Origin: Labilithrix luteola
GTDB lineage: Bacteria > Myxococcota_A > Polyangia > Polyangiales > Polyangiaceae
Reading direction: 5' to 3'
DNA: 11,305 bases
Assembly (NCBI GenBank): GCA_026225435.1
Contig: JAMFST010001059.1
Location: forward strand, 1-11,305
The notes beneath the pieces were generated by a model. The model did no database searches. It saw only the letters and a program-made list of their open reading frames with translations, and was not told the DNA's origin. The position numbers and the translations under genes were made by a program. Positions within the stretch are counted from its first letter, which is position 1. Every line of letters begins with the position of its first letter. Shown here piece by piece: positions 1 to 6,522 of this stretch.

Positions 1-1
1 C

Positions 2-124
2 TTGCGGCCGACGTTCCGGCGCGTCTGGGGGGCGGTGATGAGCCGGGCTCGGCGGTCGGTGGAGCTCGATCGGAAGATTGTCGAGATCCTGGAGAAGGCG
101 GCGGACGATATCGCCAGGCTGTGA
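2..124 (+). CDS. C-terminal fragment of an unidentified protein
   Basis: The window opens inside an open frame that runs to a TGA at 122-124 and gives about 40 residues. Nearly all third positions are G or C, as in the real genes here. The end of the protein is amphipathic and charged (VELDRKIVEILEKAADDIARL without its first residue would form a helix). No domain can be recognised from so little. It points towards the minus-strand HNH gene and converges with it, with 56 bases between the two stops. That gap contains a weak hairpin (stem 127-132 with 144-149). I do not recognise the family, and the start lies outside the window. Confidence 0.55.
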   Translation: MRPTFRRVWGAVMSRARRSVELDRKIVEILEKAADDIARL

Positions 125-126
125 GG

Positions 127-149
127 GCGCTCGCGGAACCTGAGAGCGC
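127..149. terminator. Possible weak hairpin between convergent genes
   Basis: GCGCTC at 127-132 pairs with GAGCGC at 144-149 around an 11-base loop, three bases after the stop codon of the plus-strand fragment. There is no T-run on either side, so it is not a classical intrinsic terminator. Its only support is the stem and its place between convergent stops. In DNA this GC-rich, a 6-bp stem can arise by chance. Confidence 0.2.
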
Positions 150-180
150 TGTCTGTCCGGTCCGCTTCGGGCGGGGGTGG

Positions 181-615
181 TCAGCTTTGCGGGTCTCGCC
201 AGCGATCGCGGCGCCTCGCGAGAAGGGCTTCGACGACGCGTAGCAGGTCGGGATCTCCGGCTCTGCGCGCGTCGAGGCGGACGCCTTTCTGGGCGTTGCA
301 GCGCGCGCAGGCGAGGCCGAGGTTGGGGAGCTCGTCGGTGCCGCCGTGGTTCTTCGGCAGGATGTGCTCGATGGTCGCGTGGCTCAGAGGCTCGCCCGTG
401 AGCGAGATGGTCAGGCGGGCGTTGCAGTGGAGGCACTTGCCGACGTGAGCGTCGCCGGAGGGGAGCGGCGTCCGGACAAATGTTCGGTCGGTGGCGACGA
501 TGGCGAGGATGCGCGCGCGCTTGTTCAGCGGGCGCGTGGCGGCAGTGACGTCGGGCGACGGGTCGGCAGCGGTTTCGAGCGCGGCGTTTCGATGCTCGCG
601 GCGCTTGCCCCTCAT
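181..615 (-). CDS. HNH endonuclease domain protein
   Basis: A 144-residue protein with a complete, compact HNH nuclease core in its second half. CxxC is at C61/C64. EHILP contains H84, which HNH families use as part of the metal-finger catalytic core. NHGG follows, then N98 in LPNLGLAC, and a closing CxxCN at C103/C106/N107. The four cysteines form the zinc-ribbon scaffold typical of the McrA-like HNH group, which cuts or nicks DNA around a divalent metal. The first 35 residues are basic and low-complexity and look disordered. ATG at 615 has no clear ribosome site, so the start is uncertain; an inner start would still leave the domain whole. It lies 31 bases after the SPOR gene on the same strand and may be the last gene of the argS transcript. 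No restriction, toxin or phage partner is visible, so a housekeeping or orphan nuclease is the safest reading. Confidence 0.85.
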   Translation of the reverse strand: MRGKRREHRNAALETAADPSPDVTAATRPLNKRARILAIVATDRTFVRTPLPSGDAHVGKCLHCNARLTISLTGEPLSHATIEHILPKNHGGTDELPNLGLACARCNAQKGVRLDARRAGDPDLLRVVEALLARRRDRWRDPQS

Positions 616-646
616 GTGGCGAGGGTAGCGCGCCGCGGTCAGGGGA

Positions 647-1576
647 TCATTTTGCCGTCGGGGGGACGATGAAGGGGACCACGTGCTCGCGGGTCTCGAA
701 GCTGGCGCGGTAGGCGGCGGCGGAGTGCTGATCTTTGAAGGGGCCGATGCGCACGCGGAACCAGGTGCCGCGGCCGGGGACTTGGGCTTCGACGACGTAG
801 GCCTTGTGGTTGCGCGCGCGGAGCTGCTCGGCGAAGCCGTTGGCCTCGTCCTGCGTGTGGAAGGAGCTCACTTGCAACTGGTAGCCGCCGTCGTGGCCGG
901 GGCCGGCCTCGGGCGTGCCCGACTGGGCGAGCTGGGCGGCGGCGGTCGCCTGGCGCGTGACGTTGTCGCGCGGGCGGGTGACGATCGGCGTCGCCTCGAG
1001 GACGTTCTGCGCGGGGAGCGGCGAGCTCGGCGGAGCGGCGGGAGCGACGGCCATCTGCTGGACCATCGGCGCCGCTGCGGTGGAGGGCGCTGCCGGCGAG
1101 CCCGGCGCACCGGCGGCCAGGGCGGTACCCATCCCCATCGGCGAGATCTCCACGTTGTTGGCGGCACCGCGCGACGGGAGCGGCATCACCGGGATGCGAT
1201 CGAGCGGAGGCGGCGTGGCGCCGACCGCGGCGACGGCCGATGCGCCCTTGCCGTTGGCGCCGACGACCGCGGCGAGTGCCGTGGTTGGGGCGGCGTTGTC
1301 GCTGAGCAGACCGGGGAAGGTCACCTCGCGCGAGGAGAGCTGTGACGCGGCCGAGGACGCCGCCGGGCGGGTCCCCTGCTGCGACACCAGCGCGCCCAGC
1401 GGATCGACCTTGGCGGTCGGCGCCGTGGTGGTGCGACCCCCGAGGGCCATCGCGGCGAACACCAGGCAGGTCGCGCCCAGGCCGACGAAGGCCAGGGTCG
1501 CTCCCCGCGGCATCCGCGTCGGATCGTCGTCTTCCTGGATCTGCTCGAGGTTCCGGACTGCCACGCGCTCGTTCAT
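647..1576 (-). CDS. SPOR-domain cell envelope protein
   Basis: A 309-residue bitopic membrane protein. Residues 1-24 are charged and cytoplasmic, about 25-47 form one hydrophobic membrane segment, and about 50-228 are a long Ala/Pro/Thr-rich, probably disordered periplasmic linker. Residues 231-304 form a SPOR domain: the opening YQLQVSSFHTQDEA, then AYVVEA, TWFRVRIGPF and a closing beta strand follow the family pattern. SPOR domains bind peptidoglycan glycan strands stripped of stem peptides, which accumulate at division septa, so a role in division or cell-wall remodelling is likely (family knowledge). The start ATG overlaps the argS stop as ATGA. A GAGG ribosome site (complement of 1584-1587) lies seven bases upstream inside the argS tail, which fixes the start. 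No enzymatic domain is present, so it is not an amidase or lytic transglycosylase of the RlpA kind. Confidence 0.9.
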   Translation of the reverse strand: MNERVAVRNLEQIQEDDDPTRMPRGATLAFVGLGATCLVFAAMALGGRTTTAPTAKVDPLGALVSQQGTRPAASSAASQLSSREVTFPGLLSDNAAPTTALAAVVGANGKGASAVAAVGATPPPLDRIPVMPLPSRGAANNVEISPMGMGTALAAGAPGSPAAPSTAAAPMVQQMAVAPAAPPSSPLPAQNVLEATPIVTRPRDNVTRQATAAAQLAQSGTPEAGPGHDGGYQLQVSSFHTQDEANGFAEQLRARNHKAYVVEAQVPGRGTWFRVRIGPFKDQHSAAAYRASFETREHVVPFIVPPTAK

Positions 1577-3429
1577 GCTTCTTCCTCGTCGTGCGAACCC
1601 TCGGGATCACTGGCCGCGCCAGCCGTCCGAGGGAGGTCCATTCGCTCGGGCGCAGAGACGCCGAGCATCGTGAGTGCCGTGCGGTAAACGGTGCGCACGC
1701 CGTCAATCCAGGCGAGACGCGCGGCGGTCTTGCCGAGGTCCCAGCGTCCCTGCCAGCCCTCCTCGGCGCGCACGCTCGCAGGCGGCAAGATCGGGTCGAC
1801 CTTGAGCCGGGTGAAGTACGACTGGAACTCGCGCGCCAGCGTCTGCACGTAGAAGGTCACCTTGTGCGGCTCGCGCGAGGCGGCGGCGTCGGCGACCAGC
1901 GCGGGAAACTCGGCGAGGCGCATCACCAGCGCGAGCTCGTCGGGGTGCACGAGCGCGGAGAGATCCGCGGTGCGGGCCAGATCGCCGAGACCGATCTCGT
2001 CCGCCTTGCGGAGGATCGAGCACAGGCGCGCGTGTCCGTACTGGACGTAGAAGACCGGGTTGTCGAGGGAGCTCTTCTTGGCCAGCTCGATGTCGAACTC
2101 GACGTTGGTGGTCGCGCTGCGCGAGAGGAAGAAGAAACGCAGGGCGTCGCGACCGGCGCCGGAGCGGCCGGCAGCGGCGTCGATCTCCTCGCAGATCTCC
2201 TCCACGGTGACGAAGTTGCCGGCGCGCTTGCTCGATTTGACGAGCTCGCCGTCCTTGTAAATGTACACCAGCTGGTAGAGCAGCGCCTCGAAGCGGCCCG
2301 AGGGGAGGCCGAGCGCCTCGAGCGCGTTGGTGACCCGCGCGACGTAGCCGTGGTGGTCGGCGCCGAGGACGTTGATCAGCCGGTCGTAGCCGCGGGACAG
2401 CTTGTCCTCGTGGTAGGCGATGTCGCTGGCGAAGTAGGTGTACGAGCCGTCGGACTTCTTGACGACGCGCTCCTTGTCCTCGCTGCCTTCGCCGGCGACG
2501 AAGAAGGTGGCGCCGTCCTTGTCGACCAGGTGGCCGGACGCCGCAAGCTTGAGCAAGACAGCGCGCACCTTGCCCCAGCGATGCAGGCTCTCCTCGCTGA
2601 ACCAGGAGTCGAAGTACACGCCGATGTCGGCGAGCGAGCGGCGGATGCCGGGGAGATCCTTGGAGCCGGGGATGCCGCCGAGCATCAGGGTGATGCAGAC
2701 GCGCGCGAGCTCGGACTCGTCGGAGCCGTCGGCCAGCAGCTCGGGCTCGTTGGACTGGATCCAGCGCGCCAGCTCGCCGACGTAGGCGCCGCGGTAGCCG
2801 TCCTCGCCGACGTCCTGCCCCTTGCTGGTGGCGCGGACGCTGCCGGCGAAGAGGCGGATCTGGTTGCCGAAGTCGTTGATGTAATACTCGCGCGTGACCC
2901 GGTGACCGGCCGCCTCGAGGAGGCGACCGACGGTGTCGCCGAAGATGGCGTTGCGGCCGCTGGCGACGTTGATCGGGCCGGTCGGATTGGCGCTGACGAA
3001 CTCGAGGTGCACACGCTCGCCCGTGGCGGCGGGAGCACGACCGTACGAGAGACCGGCGCCGGCGATGGCGCGGAGCTCGTCGTGGAAGGCGACCGGGTGC
3101 AGGCGGAGGTTGAGGAAGCCGGGGCCGGCGATCTCCGCGCTGGCCACGAGCGCGTCCTCGGCGAGCGCCTCGACGACCGCCTCGGCAACGGCGCGCGGCG
3201 GCATGCTCACGCGCTTGGCGAGGACGAGGGCGAGGTTGGTCGCCAGGTCGCCGTGCTCGGCGCGCTTCGGACGCTCGACCGACCAGGCGGCGGCGAGGAT
3301 CTCGTCATGGGTCAAAGCCGTCTTCCCGGTCGCGCTCACGCCACGAGCGAACGCGCTGGCGAGCGTCGTGCGGACACGGGGAAGGAGACCGGGTCCCGGC
3401 TCGGACCCTGATGTGCCAGCGGACGTCAT
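1573..3429 (-). CDS. argS: Arginyl-tRNA synthetase
   Basis: A class I aminoacyl-tRNA synthetase of 618 residues that charges tRNA-Arg with arginine in the cytoplasm. The N-terminal additional domain spans about 15-112, ending in the typical GPGFLNLRL. The Rossmann catalytic core follows, with FVSANPTGP at 145-152, YYINDFGNQ at 182-190, GADHHGYV at 356-363, and KSSKRAGNF at 398-406 as the KMSK loop. The DALR anticodon-binding domain begins near YVQYGHARL (461-469) and ends at LGVSAPERM, followed by a 20-residue acidic tail. Length is slightly above the usual 550-600. Oddly, the HIGH signature, normally HxGH after NPTGP, reads NVAS (154-157), so both histidines are missing; everything else looks intact. 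The start is secure: AAGGAGG lies six bases upstream of ATG 3429. The stop overlaps the SPOR gene start. Confidence 0.97.
   Translation of the reverse strand: MTSAGTSGSEPGPGLLPRVRTTLASAFARGVSATGKTALTHDEILAAAWSVERPKRAEHGDLATNLALVLAKRVSMPPRAVAEAVVEALAEDALVASAEIAGPGFLNLRLHPVAFHDELRAIAGAGLSYGRAPAATGERVHLEFVSANPTGPINVASGRNAIFGDTVGRLLEAAGHRVTREYYINDFGNQIRLFAGSVRATSKGQDVGEDGYRGAYVGELARWIQSNEPELLADGSDESELARVCITLMLGGIPGSKDLPGIRRSLADIGVYFDSWFSEESLHRWGKVRAVLLKLAASGHLVDKDGATFFVAGEGSEDKERVVKKSDGSYTYFASDIAYHEDKLSRGYDRLINVLGADHHGYVARVTNALEALGLPSGRFEALLYQLVYIYKDGELVKSSKRAGNFVTVEEICEEIDAAAGRSGAGRDALRFFFLSRSATTNVEFDIELAKKSSLDNPVFYVQYGHARLCSILRKADEIGLGDLARTADLSALVHPDELALVMRLAEFPALVADAAASREPHKVTFYVQTLAREFQSYFTRLKVDPILPPASVRAEEGWQGRWDLGKTAARLAWIDGVRTVYRTALTMLGVSAPERMDLPRTAGAASDPEGSHDEEEA
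1584..1587 (-). promoter_or_regulatory. Ribosome binding site of the SPOR gene inside argS
   Basis: Read on the minus strand, GAGG is followed by seven bases and then the SPOR gene ATG. It is encoded by the Glu-rich last codons of argS (Asp-Glu-Glu-Glu-Ala-stop). The site and the ATGA overlap together indicate translational coupling of the two genes. Confidence 0.6.
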
Positions 3430-3435
3430 GTGCGT

Positions 3436-3442
3436 CCTCCTT
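3436..3442 (-). promoter_or_regulatory. Strong ribosome binding site of argS
   Basis: The plus strand reads CCTCCTT, so the minus strand reads AAGGAGG, a full match to the anti-Shine-Dalgarno core. It lies six bases before the argS ATG. It is the best ribosome site in the window and fixes the argS start against internal alternatives. Confidence 0.85.
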
Positions 3443-3566
3443 CGCTACCGGGAGCGCCGGGGGCCGGCCAAGTTGTTGGCGCGAATGTATGCAAAGGTCG
3501 GCAAGTGCTTCCACCGGGCGCCTCACCTGGTCGCCGTGAGCCGGCGAGTCCTGCTAGACGGGGCCG
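3443..3566. promoter_or_regulatory. Divergent promoter region of argS and the propeller lipoprotein
   Basis: These 124 bases separate the argS ribosome site from the GTG of the plus-strand lipoprotein, so promoters for both genes should lie here. A slightly AT-richer patch occupies about 3470-3495. A small perfect dyad, GCCAA at 3467-3471 and TTGGC at 3476-3480 with a 4-base loop, lies beside it. I see no convincing -35/-10 pair on either strand and no T-box-like leader before argS. The call rests mainly on gene layout. Confidence 0.4.
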
Positions 3567-4922
3567 GTGCGCCTGAACCCTCGCCTCGTCGTCGCGTCGT
3601 GCCTCGTCGGATCGATCGCGGTGGGGGCCTTCGCCTGCTCGACCTCCGACACCGGGACCATCGCCCTGGTCGCCGGCGAGGACGACGTCTTCACCGCGGC
3701 GCCGGCCTGCACCTCGGTCGCCGTGTCGCTGCTCGCCGACGACGATTCGGGCACCGTGACGCAGCTCGGGACGGCGGCGCTGCCCACGTCGAGCGTCGCG
3801 CTCAGCGACATCCCCAGCAGCGCCTCGGGCACCTTGCAGGTGGCCGCCACCGACTCCACCGGCACCGTGCAGGTGCGCGGCGCCTCGCTCGATCTGTCCA
3901 TCGGCGGCATCGCCGGCGAGACGCTCGACGTCTACGTGCAGCGCATCGGGCAGACCTCGCTCCTCCCCAACCCGATCTCGCAGGTCCACGTCGCGCCGCA
4001 GCTGGCCATCTCCGACGGGCGGTACATCGCCGCGGTCGATCCGACGGACGCCGGGGCGACGGTCGATCTGTACGATCTGCTCGCCTTCGCGCCGACCACC
4101 TCGGTGAACATCGCGCGCGCCGCGACCTCGCTGGTGACCAGCGGCACGCTGCTCGTCGCCATCGACCCGAACGGCGCGACGTACGTCGACCTGCTCGACC
4201 TCACGACCAGCGACATCGACGCGCCGACCGGTGCCACGTTCGCCGACGTCGCCGGGGGCGAGACCGTCTACGCGCCGACCGGCGTCTCCTACGTCGTCGG
4301 AGCCACCCGGCAGACCGGCGCTGCCACCACCGCGGTCCTGGTGATCGCCGCCGACGGGACGACCTCGTTCTCGCAGCTGGTGACGCCGCGGCTGGGCGCC
4401 TCGGCGGCCTACGTCACGGGGCGCGGTCTGGTCATCGCCGGCGGCAGCGCAGACACGGCGTCGAGCGGCGCGGAGATCCTCGGCGAGGGGGCGGCGACGG
4501 CGACGGCGATCGCCACCGTGGCGACCGATGCCACCAGCGGCGCGGGGGCGGTCGCGCTCGACGGGGAGACCGTGCTCCTCGCTGGCGGCGTGCTTCCGGG
4601 CGACGGCGGGCTCACGGCGGCGCCCTCGCGCGTGATCAACCTGACCTGCACCGCGAGCTGCGTGAGCAGCTGGCCGGCGCTGCCCGAGACGCTCGATCCG
4701 ACGAGCGCTTTTCTGGTCAAGACGACCGCGGGAGCGCCGGGCGTGCTCCTCGTCGGAGACGACGCGCAGAGCTCGACCCACGCGGTGCTCCTCGACGCGA
4801 CGACCGCCACCGAGATCACGCTGCGCGAACCGCGGCAGTCGGCGCGCGCGGTGGTCCTCCCGACGCAGGGCGTGGCCATCGTCGGCGGCACGACGGACAT
4901 CGAGTCCTACCTCGGCCAGTGA
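3567..4922 (+). CDS. Kelch-like beta-propeller lipoprotein
   Basis: A 451-residue exported protein with a GTG start. The N-terminus is basic (MRLNPR), followed by a hydrophobic stretch and a likely lipidation cysteine at C24 in GAFAC; C12 is too close to the start to be the lipidation site. After this the protein is rich in Ser, Thr, Ala, Gly and Val, with alternating short beta strands. At least three segments resemble kelch or propeller blades: near 274-304 (RLGASAAYVTGRGLVIAGGS), near 326-345 (VALDGETVLLAGG), and at 422-445 (PRQSARAVVLPTQGVAIVGG). The V-I-x-G-G strand ends are the typical blade signature. About 31-130 is a separate beta-sandwich-like part. Such lipoproteins are common in Myxococcota, usually with unknown ligands. 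No catalytic motif is visible. The gene diverges from argS, and its stop codon lies inside the large palindrome. Confidence 0.85.
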   Translation: MRLNPRLVVASCLVGSIAVGAFACSTSDTGTIALVAGEDDVFTAAPACTSVAVSLLADDDSGTVTQLGTAALPTSSVALSDIPSSASGTLQVAATDSTGTVQVRGASLDLSIGGIAGETLDVYVQRIGQTSLLPNPISQVHVAPQLAISDGRYIAAVDPTDAGATVDLYDLLAFAPTTSVNIARAATSLVTSGTLLVAIDPNGATYVDLLDLTTSDIDAPTGATFADVAGGETVYAPTGVSYVVGATRQTGAATTAVLVIAADGTTSFSQLVTPRLGASAAYVTGRGLVIAGGSADTASSGAEILGEGAATATAIATVATDATSGAGAVALDGETVLLAGGVLPGDGGLTAAPSRVINLTCTASCVSSWPALPETLDPTSAFLVKTTAGAPGVLLVGDDAQSSTHAVLLDATTATEITLREPRQSARAVVLPTQGVAIVGGTTDIESYLGQ

Positions 4923-5050
4923 GAGGCCGGCGATAAATTGCCGGAAAGGCCGCAATCCGTCGGTCGGGGGGCGTCGCCGTACATAAGTACGGCTCCTTCC
5001 CCGCTCCCTAGGCTTGCAGCCTTTCCGACAATTTCTCGCCGACCTCTCGC
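4919..5050. repeat. 132-bp imperfect palindrome between convergent genes
   Basis: Two 64-base arms (4919-4982 and 4987-5050) face each other across a 4-base ATAA loop. By hand alignment without gaps, 48 of 64 positions pair. The outer 32 bases pair at 28 positions (4919-4950 against 5019-5050), and the seven loop-closing bases GCCGTAC/GTACGGC are perfect. The middle is the weakest part. Homology stops abruptly at both ends and there is no obvious target-site duplication. The element starts at the stop codon of the propeller lipoprotein and ends 24 bases from the nucleotidyltransferase stop. It fills almost the whole convergent gap, so a bidirectional transcription terminator is one reading. 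It lacks a terminal T-run, so a degenerate REP/MITE-type palindromic element is the other. Confidence 0.75.
4976..4993. terminator. Perfect 7-bp hairpin with ATAA loop (core of the palindrome)
   Basis: GCCGTAC at 4976-4982 and GTACGGC at 4987-4993 pair completely around ATAA. It is the innermost stem of the larger palindrome and could stop transcription from either side. No T-run follows on the plus strand (TCCTTCCCC), and none follows on the minus strand. Any terminator activity would have to come from the long stem rather than from a U-tract. Confidence 0.35.
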
Positions 5051-5074
5051 GGTTCGCTTCCGCGCGGTTCCGAA

Positions 5075-5968
5075 TTATATCGTCACGACCTGCTTGGGCG
5101 TGACGACGGCGTTGGCCAGCGGGGCGCGGGCGACCGCTCCTGGCCAGACGACGACCCGCTCGAGCAGGCCTTCGCCGACGATCCGAGCTCGGCGGCCGAT
5201 GACCGAGCCGCGGAGGGTGACCGCCGGGTCGATCTCCGCGCCGGCGCCGATGAAGCCGTCGCTCTCTCCTAGCCAGGCGAGGTTCGCGGCGCGGTAGGCC
5301 GACGGCGAGCCCACGTCGATCCAGCGGGTGGTGGTCGGACGGGCGATGAGCCGCTCGCCGCGCAGCAGCGCCGGGATGTACAGATCGGCGATGAGGCACC
5401 CCTGCCCCGGCGCGCGGTCGACCAGCGCCGCGCCGATGCGGTGCGCGCCGAGGAAGCTCGCCGAGGCGGTCTCCGCCGGACCGCCCGGGATCGACGTCGA
5501 CCGCAGGCGGACGACGCGCCCGTCGTCGGCCAGCCCGACGTTGCCAGCGCCAGGCGCTCCCCCCGGCTGGACGACCAGGGCCGCACCCACACCTGTCGGA
5601 AGCGCGGCGAAGAGGTCCGCCGGGAGCTCGGCAAAGAGATCGCCGTTCCACACGACCACGTCTCCGGCGGCGTCCCCATCCCGCAGCCGCGAACGGGCGA
5701 AGGCCAGCCCACCGGCGGTCCCGAGGAGCTCCTCCTCGCGCGAGACGACGAAGGATGCCGACTCGCCCGCGCGCGCGAAGGCCTCGAGCGCGTCGGCGTG
5801 ATGATGCGCGTTCACCACCCGCGGGGAGAAGCCGAACCCGGCCAGCCGGTCGACGATGTGCGCCAGCGCGGGACGATCGCCGATGGGCACGAGCGCCTTG
5901 GGGAGCTCGAGCGTCAGCGGACGCAAGCGGGTGCCGAGTCCGGCGGAGAGGACGAGCGCTGCCACCAT
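5075..5968 (-). CDS. Sugar-1-phosphate nucleotidyltransferase (MurU/ManC-like)
   Basis: A 297-residue enzyme of the NTP_transferase family, which joins a nucleoside monophosphate to a sugar-1-phosphate to make NDP-sugars for cell-wall or surface polysaccharides. The nucleotide-binding signature SAGLGTRLRPLT is at 8-19, with PKALVPIGDRP (23-33) and its conserved lysine. LLGTAGG is at 81-87, WNGD at 107-110 supplies the first metal-binding Asp, and RWIDVG at 215-220 supplies the second. About 240-290 carry a short left-handed-helix-like hexapeptide region (IDPAVTLRGSVIG). The pattern is closest to MurNAc-1-P uridylyltransferase MurU, HddC and mannose-1-P guanylyltransferases; substrate cannot be decided. 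The frame is open to an ATG at 6076, but the extra 36 residues are not conserved-looking and would run into the divergent gene. ATG 5968, just before the signature strand, is chosen. Confidence 0.92.
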   Translation of the reverse strand: MVAALVLSAGLGTRLRPLTLELPKALVPIGDRPALAHIVDRLAGFGFSPRVVNAHHHADALEAFARAGESASFVVSREEELLGTAGGLAFARSRLRDGDAAGDVVVWNGDLFAELPADLFAALPTGVGAALVVQPGGAPGAGNVGLADDGRVVRLRSTSIPGGPAETASASFLGAHRIGAALVDRAPGQGCLIADLYIPALLRGERLIARPTTTRWIDVGSPSAYRAANLAWLGESDGFIGAGAEIDPAVTLRGSVIGRRARIVGEGLLERVVVWPGAVARAPLANAVVTPKQVVTI

Positions 5969-5997
5969 GAGCGTCCGACCGGTAGCACGCAGGACCG

Positions 5998-6024
5998 GAT
6001 CGCCAGGAATTTGGAGCGGCGATC
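5998..6024. promoter_or_regulatory. Inverted repeat in a divergent promoter region
   Basis: GATCGCC at 5998-6004 and GGCGATC at 6018-6024 form a perfect 7-bp dyad with a 13-base spacer. It lies in the 80 bases between the starts of the nucleotidyltransferase and the cysteine-rich lipoprotein. Arm spacing of about two helical turns centre to centre suits a dimeric regulator. No promoter boxes can be placed with confidence, so an operator role is inference. Confidence 0.35.
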
Positions 6025-6048
6025 TTTCGCGTGATAGGCGTCGCCACC

Positions 6049-6504
6049 ATGCCCTGGCCGCGCGTGTCTTCCTCACTTCGTCGGCTGCCGCTGATCGCCG
6101 CCTGGGGCGCCATGATCCTCACCGGGGTGGTCATCGCCTGCGGCAACAGCGCGGTCGGTGTCGACGCCTGCAAGTCGATCGAGGACGCCCGCTGCCAGCG
6201 CGCCCCCGACTGCGACATCGACATCAGCGACCCGCTGCACCGCACCGGCACCGACGTCTCCAGCTGCATCCGCTACTACGACACGGCCTGCCTGCACGGC
6301 GTCGACCTGACGACCGCGCCGAGCCAGACCGAGATCAACGCCTGCGTCGCCGCGGTGAACAACGGGGCCTGCTCCGTGGTCAGCGCGCCGGAGACCGATC
6401 CGGCCTGCAGCTGGCTCATCCCGCCGGCCGCCGCCGACGCGGGCGTCGATGCCGACGCGGACGACGACGCCAGCGACGCTGCCGACGCCGACGCCGCCGA
6501 CTGA
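6049..6504 (+). CDS. Cysteine-rich lipoprotein with Asp/Ala tail
   Basis: A 151-residue exported lipoprotein, counted from ATG 6049. An upstream in-frame GTG at 6031 would add six residues. ATG is preferred because it gives a normal 30-residue signal peptide and has a partial AGGCG nine bases upstream. The signal has RR, a hydrophobic core and the lipobox VIAC, with lipidation at C31. The mature part holds eight more cysteines (C41, 49, 55, 73, 81, 99, 108, 120), an even number consistent with four disulfides and periplasmic or surface folding. The last 25 residues are almost only Asp and Ala, a low-complexity acidic tail also seen on other myxobacterial lipoproteins. I do not recognise the core fold. 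It diverges from the nucleotidyltransferase and converges with the phosphoesterase, leaving 18 bases between stops. Confidence 0.8.
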   Translation: MPWPRVSSSLRRLPLIAAWGAMILTGVVIACGNSAVGVDACKSIEDARCQRAPDCDIDISDPLHRTGTDVSSCIRYYDTACLHGVDLTTAPSQTEINACVAAVNNGACSVVSAPETDPACSWLIPPAAADAGVDADADDDASDAADADAAD

Positions 6505-6522
6505 GCGACCGTCAGGCCGCGC

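Noticed and set aside
1342..3411. A 689-codon open frame on the plus strand
   Set aside because: It lies wholly antisense to argS and part of the SPOR gene, both of which have clear family motifs. Its protein is Arg/Gly/Glu/Ala-biased with no recognisable domain. Such frames are expected in very GC-rich genes.
2933..4936. A 667-codon open frame on the plus strand
   Set aside because: It overlaps argS antisense and the propeller lipoprotein in another frame. It is strongly Arg-biased and no signal or motif is visible.
3426..6269. A 947-codon open frame on the minus strand
   Set aside because: It runs antisense through the propeller lipoprotein, in another frame through the nucleotidyltransferase, and across the palindrome. 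It is Arg-rich with no domain and is a GC shadow.
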